Of a DNA stretch of 64,000 bases, positions 50,055 to 60,982 are shown piece after piece. The stretch lies in the NCBI GenBank assembly GCA_029582155.1, contig CM055901.1, positions 46,063,228 through 46,127,227 of the forward strand. Reading direction: 5' to 3'. The translations under genes and the position numbers were made by a program. The DNA comes from Panopea generosa (taxonomy: Eukaryota; Mollusca; Bivalvia; Adapedonta; Hiatellidae). The notes beneath the pieces were generated by a model. That model was given only the letters and a program-made list of their open reading frames with translations. It had not been told where the DNA came from and searched no databases. How positions within the stretch are numbered: position 1 is the stretch's first letter; every line of letters begins with the position of its first letter.

Positions 50055-53000
50055 GTCCAGTAAGTTTTATCGCGTATATATATAATAAATTTTATCATAA
50101 TGGCCAATGAAAGAAATGTTACTTTAAGTTGCTTATAAAGAGTAAGTTTTATCGCGTATATATCATGAACTGTATTACAATGGCCAGTGCAAGAAATACG
50201 TTACTTCAAGTTGCTTATATACAATAAGTTTTATCATCAATTGCGTATATCTGATTAACTTCATTGTAATGGCCAATACAAGAAAAACGTTACTTCAAGT
50301 GGCTTATATACAGTAAGTTTAATCATCAATTGCATATATATGATAAACTTCATTATACTGATCAATTCAACGAATACGTTACTTCAAGTTTCTTATATAC
50401 AGTATGTTTGATCATCAATTGCGTATTTATGATAAACTTCATTAGAATGGCCAATGCAAGAAATACGTTACTTCAAGTTGTTTATAAACAGTAAGTTTTA
50501 TCACCAGTTGCGTAAATATGATAAACATTATTATAATGGCCGATGCAAGAAATACGTTACTTCAAGTTGTTATATACAGTAAGATTAATCATCAATTGCG
50601 TATGTATGATGAACTTCATATAATGGTCAATGCAAGAAATACGTTACTTCAATTTGCTTATATACAGTACGTTTTATCACCAGTTGCTTATATAATATAA
50701 ATAAATTATAGTATCCAATGCAAAAATACGTTTCTTCAAATTGAATATACAGTAAGTTTTATCATCAATTGCGAATATATGATAAACTTCATTATAATGA
50801 CCAATGCAAGAGATACGTTACTTCAAGCTGTTTATATACAGTTAGTTTGTTCATCAATTGCATATACATAATAAACTTCATTATAATGGCCAATGCAAGA
50901 AATATGTTACATCAAGTTGCTTATATACAGTTAGGTTTATCATCAATTGCGTACATATAATAAACTTCATTATAATGGTCAATGCAAGGAAAATGTTACT
51001 TAAAGTTGCTTATATACAGTAAGTTTTATCACCAGTTGCATATATGATAAACTTCATTTTAATGGCCAATGCAAGAAATACGTTACTTCAAGTTGCTTAT
51101 ATACAGTAAGTATAATCATCAATTGCGTTTACATGATAAACATCATTTTAATTACCAATGCAAGAATATGTTACTTCAAGTTGCTTATATACAGTTAGGT
51201 TTATCATCAATTGCGTATAAATGATAAACTTCATTGTAATGGCCAATGCAAGAAATACGATATTTCAATTGGCTTATAAACAGTAAGTTTTCTCATCAAT
51301 TGCATATTTATGATAAACTTCATTATAATGGCCAGTGCAAGAAATACGTTTCTTCAAGTGGTTTATATACAGTAAGTTTTATCATCAGTTGCGTATATAT
51401 GTTAACTTCATTATTATGGCCAATGCAAGAAATACGTTACTTCAAGTTGCTTATATACAGTAAGATTTATCATCAATTACGTATTTACGATAAACTTCAT
51501 TATAATTGCCAATGCGAGAAATACGTTATTTCAAGTTACTTATATACAGTAAGTTTGATCATCAATTGCGTATACATGATAAACTTCATTGTAATGGCCA
51601 ATGCAAGAAATTGTTACTTCAAGTTGCTTATATACAGTTAGGTTAATCTTCAAATACGTACATATAATAAACTTTATTACAATGGTCAATGCAAGGAATA
51701 CGTTACTTCAAGTTGCTTATATACAGTAAGTTTTATCATCAATTGCGTATATATGATAAACTTCATTGTAATGGCCATTGCAAGAAATACGCTATTTCAA
51801 TTGGCTTATATACAGTAAGTTTTATCATCAATTGCGTATTTATGATAAACCTTATTATAACGGCCAATGCAAGAAATACGTTACTTCAAGTGGCTTATAT
51901 AAAGTAAGTTTTATTATCAATTGCGTATATATGATAAACTTCATTATAATGGCAAATGCAAGAAATACGTTACTTCAAGATGCTTATATACAGTAAGTTT
52001 TATCATCAATTGCGTATTTATGATAAACTTAATTATACTGGCCAATGCAAGAAATACGTTTTTTTTCAAGTTGCTTATATACAGTTAGTTTTATCACCAG
52101 TTGCGTATATATCAAGAACTTTATTATAATGGCCAATGCAAGAAATACGTTACTTCAAGTTGCTTATATACAGTAAGTTTGATCATCAATTGCGTATACA
52201 TGATAAACTTCTTTATGATGGCCAATGCAAAAATACGTTACTTCAAGTTGCTTATATGCAGTTAGGCTTATCAGCAATTGCGTACATATTATAAACTGTA
52301 TTATATTGGTCAATCCAAGGAATACGTTACTTCAAGTTGCTTATAAACAGTAAGTTTTATCATCAATTGCGTATATATGATAAACTTCATTGTAATGGCC
52401 AATACAAGAAATACGCTATTTCAATTGGCTTATATACAGTAAGTTTTATCATCAATTGCGTATTTATGATAAACCTTATTATAATGGCCAATGCAAGAAA
52501 TACGTTACTTCAAGTGGCTTATATAAAGTAAGTTTTATCATCAATTGCATATATTTGATAAACTACATTATAGTGGCAAATGCAAGAAATACGTTACTTC
52601 AAGTTGCTTATATACAGTAAGTTTATCATCAATTGCGTATATATGCTACTCTTCATTATTATAGTCAATGCAAGAAATACGTTACTTCAAGTTGCTTATA
52701 TACAGTAAGTTTGACCACCAACTGCGTATATATGATAAACTTCATTTTAATGGCCAATGCAAGAAATACGTTACTTCAAGCTGCTTATATACAGTAAGTT
52801 TGATCATCAATTGCGTATACATGATAAACATTAGTATAATGGCCAATGGAAGAAATACGTTACTTCAAGTTGCTTTTATACAGTTTAGTTTATCATCAAT
52901 TGCGTATATATGATAAACTTCATTGTAATGGCGAATGCAAGAAATACGTTACTTCAATTGGCTTATATACAGTAAGAGTTATCATCAATTGCGTATATAT

Positions 53001-53250
53001 GATAAACTTCATTATAGTAGCCAATGCAAGAAATACGTTTCTTCAAATTGAATATATACAGTAAATTGTATCACCAGTTGCTTATGTATAATAAACGTTA
53101 TTATAATGGCCAATGCAAGGAATACGTTACTTCAAGTTGCCTTTATACAGTAAGTTTGATCATCAATTGCGTATACATTATAAACTTCATTAAAACGGCC
53201 AATGCAAGAAATACGTAACTACACGTTGCTTACATACAGTAAGTTTACTC
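50055..53250. repeat. 89-bp satellite, about 36 copies
   Basis: The unit is AAGTTTTATCATCAATTGCG, TATATATGATAAACTTCATT, ATAATGGCCAATGCAAGAAA, TACGTTACTTCAAGTTGCTT, ATATACAGT. Copies show scattered substitutions and a local higher-order repeat of about seven units: the variant GCTATTTCAATTGGCTTATA occurs at 51791 and 52415. Open frames of 60-130 codons here are artefacts. Confidence 0.95.
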
Positions 53251-54195
53251 CGCCGTGCTTATCTTATATGTAAGAATCTATTTGCGTTATACAATGTTAA
53301 TAATGCCCCTCTATCACATGCTATTGATTAGGAAGGGCAGATTGACTATATCAAAATCAATTCATGGTAATAATTTTTTTTTATAATAAAGTCAGCAGTG
53401 AAATAGCTACATACTTTAGAAATTCCATTTAGAAGATGTAATTTACAAAATGTGTCAGGAAAACATGACCATACAATAATGGATGTTATGACATGTGTGC
53501 ACAATATATATCAAATATGTTGACCATAAAAACGGGTTTGTTTACGAAAAAGCGTAACTATTTTACATATGTTCGGATCTACGAGCAAATTGCATATTTA
53601 ATAAGTATGCTATTTGTATGCATCTTATGTATCTGTTTTAACTAATCTTTTCAACTCCATGCCAATCAATGTGTTGTTGTTGAAATAATTTATATAATGT
53701 TGTCATTTCATTTGTGTTAAAATGACACACGATCAATCAATGCTACACATTTTCTGTTTTGTCAAGTCTGATTCCTTTACCGTATATCGGTCCATCAGTG
53801 CAATAAGGTACCAAGCGTATATGAAATAAGAAGGTACCTGGTCCTTTTGTGCACCAATGGGGCGATATGCTCTTGGCGGTGCATTCGCACCTTTTTCATA
53901 TGAGACCGAGGACCAGTCTATGTTTTGTTTTAATTGTATTGTCAATAACCAAACGACAGTGAAAATATATTGCAAACTTTAAATGTTATCGGACACGCTC
54001 GTGCAATTATAACATTGTATTTAAATTTGAGAACGAAATGACAAAAATGCAAAAATGCAAAGAAAACACTTTCATTTGGTTGAAACTTGTTATATTTAAC
54101 CTCGATATATTTAGACAAACGTGTAACCGGGGGTAATTGGTGTGCTTCTTTAATGGTTGTTACTTTGTTGTTATTGAATTGGCGTTAAATACACA
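53251..54195. other. Unique DNA, no gene established
   Basis: AT-rich with a short GC-richer patch (53810-53930), which gives an 80-codon minus-strand frame that starts at TTG. No domain, splice site or RNA gene was recognised. Confidence 0.4.
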
Positions 54196-54199
54196 CACC

Positions 54200-54465
54200 A
54201 CTATTACATTCCCCATAGGGCTCCATTGTATGCCCAAAACAACGTAAAAAAACAAAATCTGTAGCATGTGCCTGGGCTCAAATTCTTGACTGGTTCAAGA
54301 TATGCAATTATAAAGGGAAACAAACATACATTGACCAGGTTGGTTATTTTATAATTCAATACTTTTGTGATATCTATCAATTTCAAGAGTAATAATATGT
54401 CAACCATTCGCCCACGATGCGGTTCGAACCAACGAAATGACACACAATTGTCCAGAAAGCTGGTG
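54200..54465 (-). mobile_element. Probable SINE-like element
   Basis: The minus strand has CGTTGGTTCGAACCGCATCG, a good pol III B box, preceded by a weak A-box region (GCTGACACCAGCTTTCTGG). It ends near GGGCATACAATGGAGCCCTA TGGGGAATG. The body is not shared with the other SINEs of this window. Ends and target duplication were not resolved; a chance B box is the alternative. Confidence 0.4.
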
Positions 54466-54985
54466 TCAGCATCAAATTTTCAGTACTGATTTCTAAAATA
54501 CTGACCATTTAACTCATGCTAGTAAAAAAATCATTGCAGTACAAAGCCCAGGGCAAGAAGATAAAGAGAGTTAAAAAAAAATTTCTACCTCCTTCATCTG
54601 GATATATATTTGTAACGAGTTTTTGTTATGACGTCGTCTATCAGTAATTTAAGCCAGGCGTATATTAGATGTAGTTCAATTAATTATATCAGTATGTTAA
54701 TGAATGTTTTATCGAGTAAAACATATAACAGCATACGAATGAATAAATAAATAATCACTTTTATCATATATAGGAATCTGATGTTGTTTTGTTATTGTGG
54801 GGTGAAACGTAGTAATAAGTTCTTGTGATACGCATTGCAGGTAATCCTTGCGTCAGTTAATGTAATATATTATTTTTATGGAACATCCTTTTATGTTTTG
54901 GTAATGTCGAATTTTAAAAGTTCTAAAAAACTTTAAACATAATTTTGACGAATTCCATCTTTTGCATCTTGTCCCAAAACGATCG

Positions 54986-55247
54986 GAGGGTCCTCCGTGG
55001 CCGAGTGGTCTAAGGCGCCGTCTCAAGATCACTTACCTCTCACCGCTATGGTCGTAGGTTCGAGTCCCGCTTGCTCCAAAAACTTTATGTGAGAAAGTTT
55101 CCAGTTACTTGCGGAAGGACGGTGGTTCTACTCAGTCTGACTCAGTCTGAGGTCTTCCTCCACCAGTAAAACTGGATATGCCATATATAACCTGAAATGT
55201 GTTGAAAATGGCGTTAAACCCCATTCAAAAAAAAAAAAACAAAAAAA
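54986..55247 (+). mobile_element. Intact SINE, tRNA-Leu-like head, with target duplication
   Basis: The head GTGGCCGAGTGGTCTAAGGC is the classic A-box region of tRNA-Leu, followed by GCCGTCTCAAGAT (a CAA anticodon-loop-like sequence) and GGTCGTAGGTTCGAGTCCCG (B box). It cannot be a working tRNA because the acceptor ends do not pair. The central domain AAGTTTCCAGTTACTTGCGG is shared with the other SINEs. One tail unit, CCAGTAAAACTGGATATGCC then ATATATAACCTGAAATGTG, equals one monomer of the 64-bp satellite. It ends with GGCGTTAAACC and poly-A. AAAACGATCG flanks it (54976-54985 and 55248-55257). Pol III transcription and LINE-aided insertion are inferred from family type. Confidence 0.92.
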
Positions 55248-55257
55248 AAAACGATCG

Positions 55258-56133
55258 AAATGTAATCTCCTGTTTTCTTAATCCGCGCACCAGCGGTCCA
55301 CATCAATTCGAAAACCCACGTGATAGTCGTTACTAATTGGAGTGCAGAAACGTGTAGAAATAGGTCACCTGACGTAATAAACGCCATTTGCATTATGGGC
55401 AAGAAATCCTAATTGAACCATTGAAAGAACTATACATGCAAATTTGTTATCGAGTTATATATATATATACACTTTCATTACCGACGTAGTTAGTTTGGTC
55501 CGGCAACTGAATGTTGACAACCAAAACAAATTAAACCAAAATGTCTTCATGCGTGTATGTTTTAATATTCTGGAAATTCTAGATAGCTATTCCCGCGACT
55601 CCCACGCCCATGAAGGGTGACCGTATTACCAATGACATATATTGCAAACTGTTACACCATAATTAAACATGTTAGACTAATATGTTCATATGGCTCTTAG
55701 AACATTAAAAGGAAACGAAACGTATACTACATGTAACTATAATTACATTTGCATGCAAGGTATTATAAATGAAACACTAGTGGGAAACAAAGTATGTAGT
55801 CGTTGTTCCATTTTGTCCTAATTGTTTTCTTTGAATTTATTTAACTTTTACTGCGCACGTTCACACGTGTCAATATTCCGGAAGCGGCTTTAAAACGATA
55901 TCAAATGAAATATAGACTGTGTGTACGTGACCTACCTGTTTTACGCATAAAGTGCATTTTTCAAACGGATTACACGAATATAGAGATAGACCTTAAACTA
56001 TTGAGATTACAATTTTTATGCGTAAAATGCGGTTTTTTTCATACCGTGCGATTGCGTGTTGCATGCTGAATCTTATACGGTTCAATCAAATTTGTAAAGT
56101 GTCTATGTGTTACTCGTTTTTTATACTACTGCA
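55258..56133. other. Unique DNA, no gene seen
   Basis: AT-rich with a short TA run near 55460. No convincing frame or RNA gene was recognised. Confidence 0.45.
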
Positions 56134-56135
56134 CG

Positions 56136-56203
<68 letters not shown>

Positions 56204-56205
56204 TG
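56134..56205. repeat. (TGCG)n microsatellite
   Basis: About 18 tetranucleotide units of alternating purine and pyrimidine, a composition that favours Z-form DNA. The cysteine/arginine/alanine and threonine/histidine/arginine frames over it are artefacts. Confidence 0.97.
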
Positions 56206-56888
56206 AATATGTATGTGCGTGTGTAAGTGCGCGTGTGTGTAGAGTGCGTACCTGGTCTAACAATTAAGCGTTTGACAAAAGGTGTTCGAACACCGTTCAA
56301 GATCATGTTCTGTGTCCTTTAGCAATACACTTTGTTCGCGTAAATTTAATATTGATTAGTATAAGTAAGTGTCTATATAGTGATAATTTATTTTACAATC
56401 AATGTAGATCTAAAAAAATAATATGTAATTTGATTGTAAAACAAACTTTTTCTCAACCGATTTATTTTCAAAAGTGACATTTGGTTTTAATACCGAAAAA
56501 TAACCTACTGTTTAACTGTATTGCGAATATTTTCTAGATACGATCATCCCGCGTAACCATTGGGTATTCTTTTTTATCTGAGTGTACTTTATAACGAATG
56601 AATACAGTGTGTATTAATGCACAATAATATAATACAACTTCTTTTATCTTAAATGAAACATTGTCTTTTATCTTACATCAAACAATCTAAGATACCAAAT
56701 ACATTAATTAAATCTTAGTTGCTGAAATTGATTAGTGTCATTTGCGAACGTTTTATGTTCGTTTCCTCATTCATTTATATACATGCGTTGTGTACTGAGA
56801 TCCTGCACAGCTAATACACACACGTTTTATAAAAATATGTAATAAAGTCTGCTTTTTTTCAGCGCACTCTGTGTTTCAAGCGATCCTT
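56206..56888. other. Unique DNA with one tRNA-like motif
   Basis: Near 56245-56300, ACCTGGTCTAACAATTAAGC and GGTGTTCGAACACC look like weak A and B boxes; the support is poor. The rest is AT-rich and unassigned. Confidence 0.35.
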
Positions 56889-57345
56889 TTGGCATAAAAC
56901 CACCATTGGAAACAGGAAATGCTTCCATGGTGTAGTCGCATAATATAATCCTTATTTCTTCTTCTTTAAAAAAGAAGGTTCCTCATTTTAATGCTCAGTT
57001 TTTATTTGAATTGCTTTATTGATGTATTTTGAACATTTCGAAAGTACTGTCATGTTTGAATTGTGAATTTAGAAAAAAATGAAACTTGGTAATGTGTGTA
57101 TGAATACATGATTTCGGAAGTCTACTTTTACTTTGTCAACAGTCTACATTCTGAACAGAAAAAAAATCTCTAATATGACACATGACCACTACTTTTCTCA
57201 TATTTTGGTAGAGCAGAGGTTGACAAAGAGTAAAATATAAGTTTCACTTCTTTCATTTTGGGTCTCTCAATGAATGACAAGCCTTCAAACTTTTATTATT
57301 TAATAGAATAAAGAACAAAAATCAAATCAAGGTGGGCTTACACGT
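56889..57345 (-). mobile_element. Dispersed ~450-bp repeat, copy C
   Basis: The reverse complement follows copy A almost end to end, from AACGTGTAAGCCCACCTTG-like sequence and GATTTTTGTTCTTTATT, through AATGAAAGAAGTGAAACTTA and AGAGATTTTTTTTCTG, to AATGGTGGTTTTATGCC. A start-to-end match between A and C defines the element length as about 450 bp. The inner frame seen in copy B is interrupted here. Confidence 0.85.
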
Positions 57346-57701
57346 TTTTATCCCACTACCAATGTAACAGTGACTCGTGCTGTGCGGTGATTGTAAAAGA
57401 CCGCCTCGTGCTTTAAACCAATGTTATTATTTCTGACAAATAGCCCTGTTTCACCGAAATATGCATTTCAACAAATAAAGAGAATGGTTGGAATTAAAGC
57501 GTAAATATCACAATTTATCCAGACATTGATTTTTTTTAAGGTTACACTATTACGTACATGTACTACTTTAGAATTTATTTTCAAAATGTGTTCGATTAAG
57601 CAAATAGAAACTTATACATAGAACAAATGCAATTTTAATTAGCAATGCATTTTAACAAATTGAAATCAGATAATATACTTCATGACATTTATTCTTATTC
57701 C
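57346..57701. other. Unique DNA, no gene seen
   Basis: AT-rich spacer between copy C and the exon candidate. Confidence 0.4.
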
Positions 57702-57866
57702 ACTTCAGCAAATTAATAATGAATGTGTTCAATTTGAACAGTTTCACAATACGTGTAACGGTAAAATCAAACCGAACGTCAACACGCCATTTAAAGTTGT
57801 GCCATGTTCACTGGTTTGGTTAAATGTTCAGCCATTATGCGATTCAAGGGTGCAAAATGAATGATG
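57702..57866 (+). CDS. Weak exon candidate after a splice-acceptor-like tract
   Basis: I do not recognise this. A pyrimidine-rich tract (TTTATTCTTATTCCACTTCAG) could act as a splice acceptor ending near 57707. The frame after it reads NNECVQFEQFHNTCNG, then PFKVVPCSLVWLNVQPLCDS, to a stop at 57866, with four cysteines. A second frame shifted by one base (57824-58204) contains a hydrophobic stretch WSIVFVYVVIVVLSF that could span a membrane. A frameshifted relic of a single-pass membrane protein is possible, but chance is at least as likely. Confidence 0.13.
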
Positions 57867-58196
57867 GAAAGAACACGACCACTGTACCTTATACGTTTCA
57901 TTCTAGTTATTCATTTGTTGATGTGTTTTCCTTTACAATTTGTATGTTAAATTGTTCTTCTTTGCACAACCGGTGCATCTCCATTCCTTTTAGAGGTATA
58001 GAAGTTTTATGTATTGGTACGCTGCTAAACCAAAACTATAATTATTCAACTGTTGAACGTGTCACTAGTGTCTGGTCAATTGTTTTTGTTTACGTTGTTA
58101 TTGTTGTCTTGTCGTTTAAAACACATTATCTTGTTTTTAAAAATAGCCACGTTTACTTGTACTTTGCAACAATTTGCAACAATCGCCATGTTATCG

Positions 58197-58365
58197 GTCA
58201 GTAACCTCTGCCAGTAACCTCTGCCAGAAGCCTCTGCCAGTAACCTCTGCCGGTAGCCTCTGTCAGTAACCTCTTACAGTAACCTGTGCAAGTAACCTCT
58301 GCCAGTAACATATGTCAGAAACCTCTGCTAGTAACCTCTGCTTGTAACTTCTGCAAGTAATCACT
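58197..58365. repeat. 13-bp minisatellite, about 13 copies
   Basis: The plus strand reads CCTCTGCCAGTAA units. On the minus strand the unit is GTTACTGGCAGAG, continuous with the SINE central domain GTTACTTGCAGAA at the end nearest the SINE head. Substitutions increase toward that end (AAGCAG, CTAGCAG). Confidence 0.93.
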
Positions 58366-58498
58366 GGCAACTAGCAAACTTTATTACAAAATTTATTCCA
58401 AGCAAGCACGACTCTAACATTTGACCTTATCGATGAGAGGTAAGTGATCTTGAGACAGCGGCTTAGGCCACTCGGCCACGAAGGTCCCTTTCTTACTG
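58366..58498 (-). mobile_element. SINE head and centre of the tRNA-Leu-like family
   Basis: The minus strand reads CTTCGTGGCCGAGTGGCCTA, GCCGCTGTCTCAAGATCACT and TACCTCTCATCGATAAGGTC, close to the intact copy at 54986. The B box is decayed (AAATGTTAGAGTCGTGCTTG). Then AAGTTTGCTAGTTGCC and ATTACTTGCAGAA lead directly into the 13-bp minisatellite. The 3' tail is absent, replaced by the repeat. Confidence 0.82.
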
Positions 58499-58613
58499 GT
58501 TGAAAGGAAGTCCTTAGTTTGATTTGTCGTCCTTCGATATTCTAGTATATAACAGAGGAACGGTAAGAGGTAGTTTTATGTTGAATATCAAAGAAACATA
58601 TTACGAATGCACA

Positions 58614-58795
58614 AAGCAGGCTGGTAGTGTAGTAGATAGGGTGATGGGCACTCATGACAGAGGTTACGGGTTCGATCTCGATTTCGATCCGGTTTTTCTA
58701 ACAAAAATAATTCAGTTTTGGTTTTACCAAGGAAACGATATCGAGAGCTGTTCGTATAAGTTTTCAGTACTTAATGAAATCGGGCAAAAATGAAT
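58614..58795 (+). mobile_element. Probable SINE-like element
   Basis: GGCTGGTAGTGTAGTAGATA (A-box region) and GAGGTTACGGGTTCGATCTC (B box) give a tRNA-like head. A short body follows, with TTCAGTTTTGGTTTTACCAA. Ends were not defined. The 89-codon frame over it is a shadow. Confidence 0.55.
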
Positions 58796-59810
58796 TAGAA
58801 TAAACTTATCGCAAATATCTAATTTCAGGTCATGCAGATTAAACAATATTTCATTCACATACTGTGTATGATATGTGTATCTTTACCATAATATCATTCG
58901 TATCATACCAGTACATCGTTCAAAAGCGAATAAGGATTTAAAAGAAAGCTTAGAAAAACTATTTAACTGTGTTTCCTTACTAGTTCATCGATTAGGCTGT
59001 TTTATGCGTTTATGGTCACTTGCAAAGGTGACACCATCCTTAATGTTGGTATCCAAAAGTGATTCTCGCGAGATCACTGTTGACATTACAAGGTCAGGAG
59101 AACACAGTATGTAAAACGGTGGCTTATCTTCAACTCTTTATTTCCCTCTTGTGGCAACTATTTTTTATGAGATTTCTATTTTTGTGGTGACTTAACAACC
59201 ATTATTGACGTTAATGTAATTAGTGACGTATGCTCTATTTGAAATTGTAATTGATCAAAATGATGAATGTCTTGTAATACAATATGCTTGTATGTACACA
59301 TACACACATACATGTATTCATGTTTTATACGTCACAAACTTTTACTGCGATTTTACGCTGTTCTAATCAGCAATTTATATTTGCTGTATTGTTTTAATAT
59401 ACTTATGTTTCTTTCAAAATGAACTTATGTCCACCAGCTTATTTATTGATGCGAAACTTGATAAAAGAGCGGAATAAAGTGCATAAGTATGATACGGGGA
59501 ATAAAGAGAGAAGTTTGATGTGTAATCATGTTACCTAGAAAAAAGAGTGAGATTTGGTGCTTCATTATGACTCCAGGGTGAATAGTGGAGTTCGGTGCTT
59601 CATTATTATACCACGACTATACGTGCACTCTAAAAATCAAAATTCATTAAAAAGATATGACTGTAAAGACAGAAACCCAGCTTTGCACGTGTGCATTATG
59701 GATGGGTAAATTTCATGTACAACAAAAATCGATAAAAAATTCTTCAGTAAATCGATTCTGATAAAAATACATAAATATTGTTCAAACAGTCCCATTAAAC
59801 TTCAAAAAAA
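58796..59810. other. Unique DNA, no gene established
   Basis: AT-rich. A 79-codon frame (58875-59114) starts at GTG and has no recognised domain. Confidence 0.4.
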
Positions 59811-60040
59811 CACATTTTTAGCTCTACTGGCCAAAGGCGCGTCTGTCGCACTTTCTCTGAAACCACTAGGCCAATTAAACTTAAACTTCACATGCATGTT
59901 TCTGTTGCATAGGAGATTATACAGAATTTTTTTTTTTTCGATCTGAAATTCAAGATGGCAACCGTTACTAAAAATAGTCAAAAACTTAAAACATATTCTT
60001 CTCATGAACAACCCAACAGATTTTCAAAATGTTTATGTAG
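59811..60040 (-). other. Possible dispersed-repeat fragment
   Basis: The minus strand contains CCATCTTGAATTTCAGATCG, a poly-A run, and GGCCTAGTGGTTTCAGAGAA followed by GTGCGACAGACGCG. This composition reminds me of a dispersed repeat widely seen in invertebrate sequence, but I cannot name it and there is no second copy in the window. Confidence 0.25.
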
Positions 60041-60982
60041 TATGATGACCAACTATAGTATTGTTAGATTTGTTCAAATGGTGTCCCTAGGGTTAAATAT
60101 GACCCCGTCCCGATAGTTCAATTAGGAGACACATGTCAGGGGATTCGGCAAATCGCCAATAACCAATCAGTTGCCAGTTCGGGACTCATTTTTTTATAAA
60201 TCGCTGATTTATTTTTATAGAACAAAACTATTCAATAGTAAAATAGTTTATAACAATAGATAAACACCAGTCCCGTGTCGTTCTTTCTGCAAACCATTGA
60301 TTATTTTCACCAGAAGGTGATTCAAAATTTCCAGTTGGGGATTTGGACGAATTGCCAACTACCAATCAGTTGCCACCTTGGGATTCAGATATTAAATTAA
60401 TATACATCCGTTTTCTACTGACTATATTTTTAAACATATAAACACGAGTAAAATATATAAATTAAATAGTGATTATAATAACGCATTCGCCTGAATCCCC
60501 AACCGGTCGTTGATTATTCGAATGTCCAACTACAAACTTCAACTTCCATCTACCTAAGTAACTTTACATTCATTCATGACTCCCCGTTTTCTTCCGAAGG
60601 TGTTTAACCGGAGAGAGACGGACATTGATTTTTAAACAAAATCTATTTTTAATCATTTAAAATAATGTACTTTAAGCTTTTGTTTACAAAGTCTCTCAGT
60701 GGTCTAATAAACATGTAATCTATCATCTTGAAGTGTAAAACTGACTTAAATTAAAACTAAAAACGACCGTTTCAGAAGAAAAATGAGACTTTTAAAAAAC
60801 ACACACAATTTATTGACATATTGCGCAGCAATATGTGAAGAGATGGCGACCATCCAGACATCATCATTTGGATTGAACAAGCCCCCAGTGTTTCCGTGTG
60901 CGCTATGTATCCATTTTCAGATGAAGAAAATGTTAATACCAATCTAGTAGACGGATAGCATATCGACAACGTGTGATCTATA
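60041..60982. other. Unique DNA with a short direct repeat pair
   Basis: GGGGATTCGGCAAATCGCCA (60139) with ACCAATCAGTTGCCA nearby is echoed about 200 bp later by GGGGATTTGGACGAATTGCC (about 60338) and ACCAATCAGTTGCCA. An inverted partial match (CTGAATCCCCAACC) lies near 60491. No gene was recognised. Confidence 0.5.

Noticed and set aside
54986-55077. Functional tRNA-Leu gene
   Set aside because: A and B boxes are good, but the acceptor stem ends do not pair and the sequence continues into a SINE body with poly-A and a target duplication.
56121-56306. Cysteine/arginine/alanine or threonine/histidine/arginine repeat proteins
   Set aside because: They are translations of the (TGCG)n microsatellite.
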